DNA from: Dehalococcoidia bacterium
Lineage (GTDB): Bacteria; Chloroflexota; Dehalococcoidia; Dehalococcoidales; RBG-16-60-22
Direction: 5' to 3'
DNA: 20,709 nucleotides
Assembly: GCA_030615035.1 (NCBI GenBank)
Contig: JAUXAC010000017.1
Span: forward strand, 1 to 20,709
Shown here: positions 1 to 6,122 of the stretch, piece after piece
Position numbering within the stretch: position 1 is the first letter of the stretch
Layout of the letters: every line of letters begins with the position of its first letter
Made by a program: the position numbers and the translations under genes
Notes under the pieces: model-generated
The model's database searches: none
Told to the model about the DNA's origin: nothing
What the model saw: only the letters and a program-made list of their open reading frames with translations

Positions 1-14
1 AGTCTGTGCTGTGA

Positions 15-118
15 CCTATCGTTCCCCTTTTGGGGGCTGGCTTTGGCACCTTTAAGAAAGACTCAAAGGCTGCCGTGCGGCTCATCGGGCCAGTTCCCTA
101 ACCGCAACTCTCGATAGC
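15..118 (-). promoter_or_regulatory. SAM-I (S-box) riboswitch
   Basis: Read on the minus strand, this region has the layout of the S-adenosylmethionine aptamer. P1 pairs 16-21 with 112-117 (CTATCG/CGATAG). P2 pairs 102-105 with 77-80 and encloses the characteristic GGGAACTGGCCC and GATGA motifs. P3 pairs 72-74/45-47 and 65-69/49-53. P4 is a CCCC/GGGG hairpin at 24-27/32-35. The AGAG, GGCAGCC and GGTGCCAAAGCCAGC stretches match family consensus as I recall it. SAM-I elements switch off methionine and SAM synthesis or transport genes when SAM is plentiful. The controlled gene would start left of base 1 on the minus strand, so its identity cannot be seen. The expression platform is also outside or at the edge of the window. 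Confidence 0.87.
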
Positions 119-171
119 TCCTGAACTTATTCAATTATTAAAGTTCAATTCAATTCTGATGCTATATTTAC

Positions 172-198
172 ATTATCACACTTTGTAGGACTTGTCAA
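172..198 (-). promoter_or_regulatory. Candidate promoter for the SAM riboswitch transcript
   Basis: On the minus strand a perfect TTGACA (198-193) is followed after 15 nt by TGTGATAAT, an extended -10 (GATAAT at 177-172). Transcription would start around 165 and run through the riboswitch. The spacer is shorter than the usual 17 nt, so the exact -10 is uncertain. Confidence 0.5.
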
Positions 199-260
199 TA
201 GAGCCTTTAGAAAAATTAAGGAACTAGTTACTTTTTTATTAAACTATGGTAAGATGGAAT

Positions 261-289
261 TTGGCATTTCAAAACATCATTAATAATAT
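261..289 (+). promoter_or_regulatory. Candidate promoter for the left accessory gene array
   Basis: TTGGCA (261-266) and TAATAT (284-289) lie 17 nt apart in an AT-rich stretch divergent from the riboswitch promoter. The -10 matches sigma-70 consensus at four of six positions. A start near 296 would put the 308-404 hairpin structure at the 5' end of the transcript carrying the genes from 468 onward. Confidence 0.4.
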
Positions 290-307
290 TAACGCTACAT
301 CTAGATG

Positions 308-404
308 CCTTGTGGAGCTGTTAGGGCAAGCGCTCCTGCTGGCCGGTTTGAGGTGGCAGGGCACTGCCCCAATATAACGAATAGGGCAGGGCAGCTCCAC
401 GAGG
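308..404 (+). ncRNA. Structured leader or small RNA of unknown class
   Basis: A 13-bp stem closes this region: 308-320 pairs with 392-404, with 12 Watson-Crick pairs and one G-U. Inside, CCTGC (335-339) can pair with GCAGG (356-360), and GGGC (359-362) with GCCC (366-369), giving a multi-branched fold. No coding ORF explains it. It lies between the candidate promoter at 261-289 and the first junction repeat at 417. It lacks the SRP RNA core and does not match any riboswitch I recognise. It could be a cis-regulatory leader or a separate small RNA. The structure is seen; the role is unknown. Confidence 0.45.
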
Positions 405-416
405 CGATAAAGAAGT

Positions 417-450
417 TATGAAGCGACACCCTGAGGGCACAAGGCTAAAT
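417..450 (+). repeat. Junction repeat copy 1 (start of short ORF 418-543)
   Basis: First of four related elements, each in the leader of the next small gene. The core is GCGACACCCTGAGGGCACAA flanked by TATGAA and GGCTAAAT. Read from ATG 418 it opens a 41-codon ORF beginning MKRHPEGTRLN that ends at 543, out of frame inside the 468 gene. It differs from copy 2 at 5 of 34 positions and from copy 3 at 4 of 34. CCC-TGA-GGG could form a very small hairpin. Confidence 0.75.
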
Positions 451-467
451 AGAAAAAGGGAAGGAAT

Positions 468-725
468 ATGGCAAAAAAGCGACGGGTTTGGACAATCGAC
501 GGTATGGATTTCGGGTTTAAGATCGACAGCTCAGAGAATGTAAAGAGAGCAGCGGAGATTAGTCTTGAGAAAATACCCGCAATGCTCCAAGAAGGCGCAA
601 GGACCGGAGTCATCGTGATGGTCACGGATACCGAGTGGAGCATCCTCAACTATGAAGGATATGGCAAGCTATGTCGGAAGTACGGACTTCGTCCTGGGAT
701 GTTCCCGGGAGTGACAGAAGTATGA
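468..725 (+). CDS. Hypothetical protein, 85 aa
   Basis: I do not recognise this family. ATG 468 follows a good ribosome-binding site (GGGAAGGAA) and the sequence looks coding: a basic MAKKRRVW start, a mixed alpha/beta middle with a hydrophobic strand GVIVMV near residues 47-52, and a short C-terminal part with one Cys. No signal peptide or membrane segment is present. It lies between junction repeats 1 and 2. The short ORF of repeat 1 overlaps its first 76 nt in another frame, and its stop (TGA 723-725) overlaps the ATG of the next short ORF by 4 nt. It is probably co-transcribed with 791-1600. Its function cannot be inferred from sequence. Confidence 0.7.
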   Translation: MAKKRRVWTIDGMDFGFKIDSSENVKRAAEISLEKIPAMLQEGARTGVIVMVTDTEWSILNYEGYGKLCRKYGLRPGMFPGVTEV

Positions 726-754
726 TGCGCCACTCTGAAGGCACAAGACTAAAT
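721..754 (+). repeat. Junction repeat copy 2 (short ORF 722-787)
   Basis: Second copy of the element. ATG 722 overlaps the stop of the upstream gene as ATGA and opens a 21-codon ORF beginning MMRHSEGTRLN. It ends at TAA 785-787, three bases before the next gene's ATG at 791 and just after its AGGAGA ribosome-binding site. Of five differences from copy 1, three are silent in this frame (CGA/CGC, GAG/GAA, AGG/AGA). The small CCC/GGG hairpin is broken here. Confidence 0.75.
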
Positions 755-790
755 AAGCAAGAGCCAAAAAAAATCATAGGAGAATAAGCC

Positions 791-1600
791 ATGGCTAAGC
801 GGAAGCTAGACAAAGAAACTCGGAAAGCTCTTTTGAGTGCTCGAAAAATGGTAGAGGAAGCTATCAAAGCAGATATGAATGAGGCTGAAACCCGTAAACG
901 TATAGACCTTATCTTTGGAACAGTTATGGGATATGACACTTTAAAGCATATTACACAGGAATATGCAGTTCATGGCGCTGGGGATACCGCTCATTGTGAT
1001 TTTGCCGTCCAAATTGGTCACGGAGAATCAGCGAAACCTGACTTTCTCGTTGAAATAAAAAGGGTAAACATTGACCTTGCGCCAAAGCATCTTAGGCAAG
1101 CTGCATCCTATGTCATTGATATTGGGTGTGAATGGGTATTGCTAACCAATGGCAAAGAATGGAAGCTCTACCACATCTCATTTGGCAAACCTCCACAGAC
1201 AAAGCTCATAGATTCCTGGAACCTTATTAGTGATACCCCTGCAATATTAGCCGAGAAATTCGATCTAATCAGCTACAAAAGCATTAAAAGAGGTAGATTG
1301 ATTCAGTTATGGGAAAGGGCCAATGTCTTGACCGCACAGAACATTTTTAAGGTTATCCTATCAGAAAAGTCGCTAGCATCGATACGATATGGGCTAAAGA
1401 AGTTAACAGATGTTACAGTTTCCCTAGAGGAGATTGTTGGAGCTATTCGGCGCCAGTTAAACGAAGTGGCGCTTGCTGAAATGGAGAGAGTCAAAATATC
1501 CCTACCGGCGAAAAAGCAACGGAAAAGAAAAAGTATTTCAAAGGTCAGTAAGGAGACGGAGGCACCAGCAGCACAGCTAGGAGAGCAAAACGAAACTTAA
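791..1600 (+). CDS. Stand-alone HsdR-N-like (PD-(D/E)XK) nuclease-domain protein
   Basis: A 269-aa protein whose first ~130 residues resemble the type I restriction enzyme R-subunit N-terminal domain (HSDR_N / HSDR_N_2). A helix with E57 precedes D70 (HCDFAV), then KPDFLVEIK with E88-x-K90, then Q103 (RQAASYV) and the typical LLTNGKEWKLYHI strand at 118-129. These are the expected PD-(D/E)XK nuclease residues. No helicase or translocase motor follows. Residues 130-240 are helical, and the tail (about 240-256) is very Lys/Arg-rich, perhaps nucleic-acid binding. Such short HsdR-N proteins occur in phages, plasmids and archaea, mostly without assigned function. ATG 791 has AGGAGA upstream and follows repeat 2. 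Catalytic activity is plausible because the motif is intact; the biological target is unknown. Confidence 0.8.
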   Translation: MAKRKLDKETRKALLSARKMVEEAIKADMNEAETRKRIDLIFGTVMGYDTLKHITQEYAVHGAGDTAHCDFAVQIGHGESAKPDFLVEIKRVNIDLAPKHLRQAASYVIDIGCEWVLLTNGKEWKLYHISFGKPPQTKLIDSWNLISDTPAILAEKFDLISYKSIKRGRLIQLWERANVLTAQNIFKVILSEKSLASIRYGLKKLTDVTVSLEEIVGAIRRQLNEVALAEMERVKISLPAKKQRKRKSISKVSKETEAPAAQLGEQNET

Positions 1601-1623
1601 AAGCGAGAGAGGTAAGTATTAAA

Positions 1624-1657
1624 TATGAAGCGACACCCTAGGGGCACAAGACTAAAA
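1624..1657 (+). repeat. Junction repeat copy 3 (short ORF 1625-1675)
   Basis: Third copy, 24 nt after the stop of the nuclease-like gene. ATG 1625 opens a 16-codon ORF beginning MKRHPRGTRLK that ends at TAA 1673-1675, one base before the ATG (1677) of the next gene. The GGGGAG ribosome-binding site of that gene lies inside the short ORF. It matches copy 1 at 30 of 34 positions. This close stop/start layout fits translational coupling. Confidence 0.75.
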
Positions 1658-1676
1658 ACGAAAGGGGAGACCTAAA

Positions 1677-1880
1677 ATGAAGTGGAGTGGCAATATAACG
1701 CTTAAGATGGACGGGAAGGAGGATACATACTCGCCTGGCTCTATAGAAGTAGACCGATACGAAGAAGAATCAATTGCTTTGAAGGTGACCAGTGGGGATG
1801 ATAGAGCTAAAGCAGTAATCCGGTTCTCAGTCCAGGAGTGCCGAGCTCTTATAACGGAACTCATACATAGTCTGAAGTGA
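1677..1880 (+). CDS. Hypothetical protein, 67 aa
   Basis: A small acidic protein of unknown family. Residues 1-30 read as beta strands (GNITLKM, DTYSPGSIEV, with a run of acidic residues), followed by a strand (ESIALKV), another (AKAVIRFSV) and a C-terminal helix (QECRALITELIHSL). This is a compact beta-plus-helix fold without membrane segments. ATG 1677 has a GGGGAG site and sits directly after the short ORF of repeat 3. Its TGA stop (1878-1880) overlaps the GTG start of the fourth short ORF. It belongs to the same small-gene array. No function can be assigned. Confidence 0.65.
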   Translation: MKWSGNITLKMDGKEDTYSPGSIEVDRYEEESIALKVTSGDDRAKAVIRFSVQECRALITELIHSLK

Positions 1881-1895
1881 AGCGACACCCTGGGG
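1877..1895 (+). repeat. Junction repeat copy 4, diverged (short ORF 1877-1963)
   Basis: A shorter, diverged copy: the first 15 bases after GTG match copy 1 (GTGAAGCGACACCCTGGGG). GTG 1877 overlaps the upstream stop and opens a 28-codon ORF beginning VKRHPGDPG. It ends at TAG 1961-1963, right at the AGGAGG ribosome-binding site of the cold-shock gene. The GTRLN part of the motif is lost in this copy. Confidence 0.6.
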
Positions 1896-1973
1896 ACCCT
1901 GGAATCGCTAAAATGGCGGTGGCTGGTACCCTTTTCTGTAATTATATAGTGAAATGCACATAGGAGGTGTCCT

Positions 1974-2189
1974 ATGCCAAAAGGCGCAATCAGACGTCTC
2001 ATGGATCGTGGTTATGGATTTATCAAGACAGAGGAGGGAGAAGACCTCTTCTTCCATCGCAACGATCTTGAAGGAGTGGAATTTGCTAGCCTTAGAGAAG
2101 GGCAGGAAGTGGAATTTGAGAAGGGTCAGGGACGTGATGGTCGTTCACAGGCAGTTAAGGTGAGGCTTGCTCAGCCTAAAAGCAAATAG
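1974..2189 (+). CDS. Cold-shock domain protein, CspA family
   Basis: A 71-aa single cold-shock domain, an OB-fold binder of single-stranded RNA and DNA acting as RNA chaperone in the cytoplasm. It keeps RNP1-like GYGFIKTEEGEDLFFH at about residues 13-28: aromatic Y14 and F16 in RNP1, F26-F27-H28 in RNP2. A KGAIRRLMDRGYG start replaces the commoner KGTVKWF, so the first surface aromatic (Trp of KWF) is missing. The end is basic (QPKSK). A strong AGGAGGTGTCCT site precedes ATG 1974. It is the last gene of the left array. Family assignment is firm; the target RNAs are unknown. Confidence 0.9.
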   Translation: MPKGAIRRLMDRGYGFIKTEEGEDLFFHRNDLEGVEFASLREGQEVEFEKGQGRDGRSQAVKVRLAQPKSK

Positions 2190-2255
2190 TATTAAGCCCA
2201 GCTAAGCAGATTTGGAGAGGGTGAAGAGACGTGCCGATTGATTGGTTAGGTGGCT

Positions 2256-2468
2256 TCACTGCTTGAGGAGCCGGCCAGGGACAAACAAAGCGGCTAAAGC
2301 ATGCCGAATTGTAGCGTAACGGGTTTCTATTTTGCCGGCTTTTTTGGCGACAATTTGGCGACGGATTAAAAAAGACCAGTTATCCCCAAAAGGTAATTTA
2401 GCTTCAAAATGGGATTGTGGCAACTGACACAAAAACCCCAATTCGTATCTAACGACCCATGTCGGCAT
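2256..2468 (-). pseudogene. Unrecognised ORF remnant joined to the tRNA fragment
   Basis: A minus-strand ORF of 70 codons from ATG 2468, with coding-like composition (basic middle IRRQIVAKKAGKIETRY, hydrophobic end). The open frame continues without a stop upstream through the tRNA fragment, and no ribosome-binding site precedes ATG 2468. I recognise no family. It may be the surviving end of an element or gene that replaced the 3' half of the tRNA, or a chance ORF. It is opposite in direction to all neighbouring protein genes. Confidence 0.3.
2269..2345 (+). terminator. Possible terminator after the cold-shock gene
   Basis: AGCCGGC (2269-2275) can pair with GCCGGCT (2334-2340), which runs into six T residues (2340-2345). 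The 58-nt loop contains a small CGGC/GCCG hairpin (2291-2306). The layout suits an intrinsic terminator for the upstream array, but the long loop makes it weak evidence. Confidence 0.3.
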
Positions 2469-2476
2469 ATCTGGCT

Positions 2477-2518
2477 GGGGTTTACGAAACCGCTGCTCTA
2501 CCCCTGAGCTACGCTGGC
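2477..2518 (-). pseudogene. Truncated tRNA-Thr(CGU), 5' half only
   Basis: On the minus strand, 2518-2512 is a 7-nt acceptor strand (GCCAGCG), followed by TA, a D-arm (GCTC/GAGC at 2509-2506 and 2498-2495) with a GGGG-containing D-loop, and an anticodon arm GCGGT-TTCGTAA-ACCCC. The anticodon is CGT (2486-2484), which reads ACG Thr. The sequence then leaves tRNA consensus: no variable loop, T-arm with GTTCGA, or 3' acceptor strand exists within 250 nt. One anticodon-stem pair (C2492 against C2478) is already lost. It is therefore a broken tRNA and perhaps a recombination junction. Confidence 0.7.
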
Positions 2519-2589
2519 TTTACCTAAAAAGTATAACACAAACTGAATAGCGCATAAAATAAAAAATTGTGAACCCAAGACCACGCTTG

Positions 2590-2619
2590 TTGACAAATAA
2601 TCTTTAGTTGTGCTAGACT
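2590..2619 (+). promoter_or_regulatory. Promoter of the str-S10-spc operon
   Basis: A perfect TTGACA (2590-2595) is followed 18 nt later by an extended -10, TGC-TAGACT (TAGACT at 2614-2619). Transcription would begin near 2626, giving a leader of about 118 nt before rpsL. This is the best promoter-like sequence in the window and it sits where the ribosomal operon needs one. Confidence 0.75.
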
Positions 2620-2650
2620 TAAACTTTAGCGCTTGGTATTCAACTATAGC

Positions 2651-2715
2651 TGATAGATTGAAATATGCTGCTCAATCTATCACTATATACTTTTTGGATG
2701 AGCCTGGGCTCATCC
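2651..2715 (+). promoter_or_regulatory. Two-hairpin leader of rpsL
   Basis: Hairpin 1 is a perfect 11-bp stem, 2651-2661 with 2672-2682, with a 10-nt loop. Hairpin 2 is a perfect 9-bp inverted repeat, 2696-2704 with 2707-2715 (GGATGAGCC/GGCTCATCC), which needs at least two inner bases unpaired. A five-T run (2691-2695) lies between them. Hairpin 2 is followed by ATTAAAATTG rather than a T tract, and ends 14 nt before the GGCAGGAGG ribosome-binding site. Feedback control by a ribosomal protein (S7 or S12) or attenuation is possible but not shown. Confidence 0.5.
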
Positions 2716-2743
2716 ATTAAAATTGTAGGGCAGGAGGAAAAGA

Positions 2744-3175
2744 TTGCCAACTATTAATCAGCTCATTCGTAAAGGGCGCAAAAAGGTCACTAAGAAGACC
2801 AAATCGCCGGCGTTGCGCTTTACCTACAATGCTCTGAAGAATAAGATGATGGAGGGAAAGGGCTCGCCACAGAAGCGAGGAGTTTGCACCCAAGTTAAGA
2901 CTACCACTCCGAAAAAGCCCAATTCGGCATTGCGCAAAATAGCCAGAGTACGGCTGACTAATGGGATGGAAGTAACGGCTTATATTCCCGGTGAGGGGCA
3001 CGAGTTACAAGAACACTCTGTAGTTCTGATTCGCGGGGGACGGGTGAAAGATTTACCTGGAGTCCGCTACCATATTATCCGTGGAGCACTGGACGCAAGC
3101 GGTGTAGTTAACCGCCATCAAGGTCGTAGTAAGTATGGAAGCAAACTACCCAGAGAAAAAGAGGAGATTACCTAA
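2744..3175 (+). CDS. rpsL: 30S ribosomal protein S12
   Basis: Part of the decoding centre of the 30S subunit. The conserved [11 protein letters not shown] block (residues 55-65) and the [14 protein letters not shown] block (97-110) are intact. The lysines linked to streptomycin response (K57/K58 and K102) are wild type, and D103 is the usual RimO methylthiolation site. At 143 aa it is longer than the 124 of E. coli because of an insertion at about residues 22-39 ([17 protein letters not shown]), a form I recall from Chloroflexota. The start is TTG 2744, chosen because it follows GGCAGGAGG at a proper distance and gives the canonical PTINQL N-terminus. First gene of the operon. Confidence 0.97.
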   Translation: MPTINQLIRKGRKKVTKKTKSPALRFTYNALKNKMMEGKGSPQKRGVCTQVKTTTPKKPNSALRKIARVRLTNGMEVTAYIPGEGHELQEHSVVLIRGGRVKDLPGVRYHIIRGALDASGVVNRHQGRSKYGSKLPREKEEIT

Positions 3176-3184
3176 GGAGCTAAA

Positions 3185-3655
3185 ATGCCAAGGCGAGCCC
3201 GAGCTATAAAAAGAGAAACACCCCCTGATGCTAGGTACCACAGTATAACCGTAGCTAAGTTGATTAATAAAATAATGATGCGGGGCAAAAAGAGGACAGC
3301 AGAGGGCATTACCTATGGTGCTCTGCAGTTATTGGAACAGCAGGTGTCAAAAGACCCGGCTACTGCTTTGGAGCAGGCGGTAAAGAATGCTACCCCAATG
3401 CTCGAGGTTAAGCCCCGCCGGGTTGGTGGTGCTACCTATCAGGTGCCAGTGGAGGTTCGGCCTGACCGCGGTCTCTTCCTAGCTTTACGCTGGCTACTAC
3501 AATCAGCCAGAGCCAGGAAAGGTAAATCCATGATAGAGAAACTAGCTGCTGAACTTACCGATGCCTTCCAAGGACAAGGAGCAACTATTAAAAAGCGTGA
3601 GGACACTCATAGAATGGCTGAGGCCAATAGAGCCTTTGCCCACTATAGATGGTGA
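3185..3655 (+). CDS. rpsG: 30S ribosomal protein S7
   Basis: A 156-aa primary 16S rRNA binder that nucleates the 30S head and lines the E site and mRNA exit. The standard length and conserved segments are present: the basic N-terminus PRRARA, KLINKIMMRGKK (about 30-41), LEVKPRRVGGATYQVPVEV, and RWLLQSARAR. The C-terminal helix ends EANRAFAHYRW. AAGGAG precedes ATG 3185, and only 9 nt separate it from rpsL. In E. coli S7 represses translation of the str operon; whether that holds here is unknown. Its end overlaps an alternative upstream ATG of fusA. Confidence 0.97.
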   Translation: MPRRARAIKRETPPDARYHSITVAKLINKIMMRGKKRTAEGITYGALQLLEQQVSKDPATALEQAVKNATPMLEVKPRRVGGATYQVPVEVRPDRGLFLALRWLLQSARARKGKSMIEKLAAELTDAFQGQGATIKKREDTHRMAEANRAFAHYRW

Positions 3656-3711
3656 GAGGTTATCTTATTAGCACTGTAGTAAAAAGCCCAATATTAGTAG
3701 AGGATAGAACC

Positions 3712-5799
3712 GTGCCTAGGCGTTTTCCTTTAGAACGAATTCGAAATATAGGCATTATTGCCCACATCGATGCCGGTAAGACCACCGTCACCGAAAGAAT
3801 ACTATATTATACTGGTCGTACCTATAAGATTGGTGAGGTGGATGAAGGCACTGCCGTAATGGATTGGATGGAGCAGGAGCGAGCACGTGGGATTACCATC
3901 ACGGCGGCAGCTACCATCTGCTACTGGCAGGACTACCACATCAATATTATTGATACTCCGGGGCATGTGGATTTTACCGCTGAAGTGGAACGCAGTCTTA
4001 GAGTACTGGACGGGGGAGTGGTGGTTTTTGATGGCGTGGCTGGAGTTGAGGCTCAATCAGAGACGGTATGGCGACAGGCTGACCGCTATCTTGTGCCCAG
4101 AATTTGCTTTATCAACAAGATGGACCGAATAGGCGCTAATTTTAACCGAACCTTATCTATGATCGAACAACGATTGAAAGCCAGACCCCTCCCGATACAG
4201 CTTCCTTTAAGCAGTGGCGACTCTTATGACGGAATTATTGACCTCGTGGAGAATAAGGCATGGTACTTTGACGGGGAACCTGATTCAGAACCGCAGGAAG
4301 TACCTATTCCGGAATCAGAACAGACAATATGTGCTGAATTTCGCCAGGCATTAATTGAAAAATTGGCTGAATACGATGACCAGATTATGGAAGGTTATCT
4401 TGAGGGTAGTAACATTACTGCCGCCATGCTGAGACAAGCTCTAAGGAGAGTAACCTTAGCCAATAAAGGAGTGCCCATTCTTTGTGGCAGTGCGCTGAGG
4501 AATAAAGGCATCCAGTCACTACTTGATGCTATTGTCAACTATCTGCCCTCTCCATTAGATATGCCACCGATACGGGCTATTGATACCATGCAGGGAACTG
4601 AAGTCACGCGCCATGCCAGTGATGAAGCTCCCTTTTCGGCACTAGCCTTTAAGGTAGTTTCTGATCCCTTTGTGGGCAGACTCGTCTATTTTAGAGTATA
4701 TTCGGGCAGAGTGGGGGTAGGAAAGCAGGCATTTAATGCAACCCGCGGTAAGCGAGAACGCATAGGGCGCCTATTGCTAATGCATGCTAATCGTCGGGAA
4801 GAGGTAGTTACAGCAGACACCGGAGCTATTGTTGCCACATTAGGTCTTAAGAATACCTTTACCGGCGATACTCTATGCGAGTCCTCTCAGCCGGTGCTTC
4901 TTGAGTCCATCCGCTTCCCCCAGCCTGTGCTCTCCATTGCCATTGAGCCTAAAACAAGAGCTGACCAAGACAAAATGGGGGAAGCCTTGCAAAAGCTGAC
5001 CGAAGAGGATCCTACCTTCAGGGTAGCTTACAATGAGGAGACAGGACAAACGGTTATCTCAGGTATGGGTGAGCTTCACCTGGAGGTGATAGTCAGCAGA
5101 TTAACTAGTGAATTCGGGGTGGGGGCAAAGGTAGGCAAACCCAGAGTTGCCTATAAGGAGACCATTACTGTGCCAGTGCGAGCTGAAGGGAAATTTATTC
5201 GGCAAACTGGGGGGCGTGGCCAATATGGGCACGTCTATCTTGAACTTGAGCCTGTGGAGCGCGGCAGCGGCTTCCAGTTTATAAACCGCATCAAAGGCGC
5301 AACTATACCAAGGCAATACATCCCTGCGGTTGAGCTTGGCATTGAAGAGTCTGCAGAGACCGGGGTCCTGGCTGGCTACCCTGTAGTTGATATTAAAGCT
5401 ACTCTTTATGATGGCAGTTATCACGAGGTTGATTCTTCAGAGATGGCTTTTAAGATGGCGGGTTCAATGGCACTGAGAGAAGGCATCAAAAAGGCTAAAC
5501 CTGTCCTCCTGGAGCCTATTATGAAGCTAGAAGTGGTTACACCAGAACAGTTTCTTGGCGATGTCATCGGTGACCTCAATTCCAAGAGGGGACATATTGA
5601 GGTTATTGACACCCAAGGTGAAGTGTATATTATTCATTGCTTTGTGCCCTTAGCTGAGACCTTTGGTTATGCCACCAGGCTCAGGTCGCTAACTCAGGGT
5701 AGAGCTACACATTCTATGGAATTCTATCGCTATAAGAAGCTACCAGCAGAACTGACCGACCAGATTACTGAAAAAATTGCGGGTAAAAGACATGGCTAA
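3712..5799 (+). CDS. fusA: Elongation factor G
   Basis: Ribosomal translocase GTPase, also acting with RRF in recycling. From GTG 3712 it is 695 aa, the usual EF-G length. The G domain motifs are intact: AHIDAGKTT (17-25), RGITI switch I, DTPGHVD (81-87), NKMD (135-138) and a GSAL G5. Domains II to V follow, with [14 protein letters not shown] and the GMGELHLEV signature of domain III. I prefer GTG 3712, with GAGG 8 nt upstream, because it gives the family-like [14 protein letters not shown] start. An in-frame ATG at 3649 would add 21 unconserved residues and overlap rpsG by 7 nt. The 3' end overlaps rpsJ by 8 nt. No tuf gene follows, unlike the E. coli order. Confidence 0.95.
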   Translation: MPRRFPLERIRNIGIIAHIDAGKTTVTERILYYTGRTYKIGEVDEGTAVMDWMEQERARGITITAAATICYWQDYHINIIDTPGHVDFTAEVERSLRVLDGGVVVFDGVAGVEAQSETVWRQADRYLVPRICFINKMDRIGANFNRTLSMIEQRLKARPLPIQLPLSSGDSYDGIIDLVENKAWYFDGEPDSEPQEVPIPESEQTICAEFRQALIEKLAEYDDQIMEGYLEGSNITAAMLRQALRRVTLANKGVPILCGSALRNKGIQSLLDAIVNYLPSPLDMPPIRAIDTMQGTEVTRHASDEAPFSALAFKVVSDPFVGRLVYFRVYSGRVGVGKQAFNATRGKRERIGRLLLMHANRREEVVTADTGAIVATLGLKNTFTGDTLCESSQPVLLESIRFPQPVLSIAIEPKTRADQDKMGEALQKLTEEDPTFRVAYNEETGQTVISGMGELHLEVIVSRLTSEFGVGAKVGKPRVAYKETITVPVRAEGKFIRQTGGRGQYGHVYLELEPVERGSGFQFINRIKGATIPRQYIPAVELGIEESAETGVLAGYPVVDIKATLYDGSYHEVDSSEMAFKMAGSMALREGIKKAKPVLLEPIMKLEVVTPEQFLGDVIGDLNSKRGHIEVIDTQGEVYIIHCFVPLAETFGYATRLRSLTQGRATHSMEFYRYKKLPAELTDQITEKIAGKRHG

Positions 5800-6100
5800 A
5801 CAGAAAATTCGTATCAAGCTAAAGGGTTTTGACCACAAGTTAGTTGACCAATCTGCTCAGCAGATTGTGGAGGCAGTTGAGCGTACTGGGGCAGTTGTTG
5901 TTGGACCGGTACCTCTACCTACTCATATTCAGAAATTCAGCGTTATCCGTTCCCCGTTTATAGATAAGGACTCGCAGGAGCAGTTTGAAATTCGAACCCA
6001 CAAGCGTATTATTGATATTGTTGAGACGACTTCTAAAACCATAGACGCCTTAACCAAGCTAAACTTACCCTCAGGGGTTGAAATAGATATTAAATTATAA
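5792..6100 (+). CDS. rpsJ: 30S ribosomal protein S10
   Basis: A 102-aa protein of the 30S head, also known as NusE for its role in antitermination. The typical sequence is present: [18 protein letters not shown] at the start, [19 protein letters not shown] for the loop reaching the head, and [15 protein letters not shown] chose ATG 5792, overlapping the fusA stop by 8 nt, because it gives the family length. A TTG at 5777 would add five residues. Translation is probably coupled to fusA, as no strong ribosome-binding site is visible. Confidence 0.96.
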   Translation: MAKQKIRIKLKGFDHKLVDQSAQQIVEAVERTGAVVVGPVPLPTHIQKFSVIRSPFIDKDSQEQFEIRTHKRIIDIVETTSKTIDALTKLNLPSGVEIDIKL

Positions 6101-6122
6101 AGACTGTAAGAGAGCTAAAAAT

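Noticed and set aside
308..404. Integron attC site, SRP RNA or 6S RNA
   Set aside because: The ends lack the attC R' and R'' arrangement. The GGUCAGG/GGAAGCAGCC core of SRP RNA and the 6S open-bubble layout are not seen. Left as an unassigned structure.
417..1895. CRISPR array
   Set aside because: The four repeats are separated by 180-900 nt of protein-coding sequence with normal start and stop signals, not by short uniform spacers. No cas genes are present.
1954..2163. A 69-codon ORF overlapping the cold-shock gene
   Set aside because: It is the +1 frame of the clear CspA-type coding region, has no family features, and the strong AGGAGG site fits ATG 1974.
2696..2715. Intrinsic terminator before rpsL
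   Set aside because: The stem is followed by ATTAAAATTG on the plus strand and by AAAAAG when read on the minus strand, so neither direction has the needed T tract.
3649..3711. Longer N-terminus for EF-G from ATG 3649
   Set aside because: The 21 added residues are unlike any EF-G N-terminus. GTG 3712 has a well-placed GAGG site and yields the family length.
5791..5800. Expected tuf gene between fusA and rpsJ
   Set aside because: fusA and rpsJ overlap by 8 nt, so no gene or remnant can lie there. Absence of tuf at this site is common outside Proteobacteria and is not by itself remarkable.
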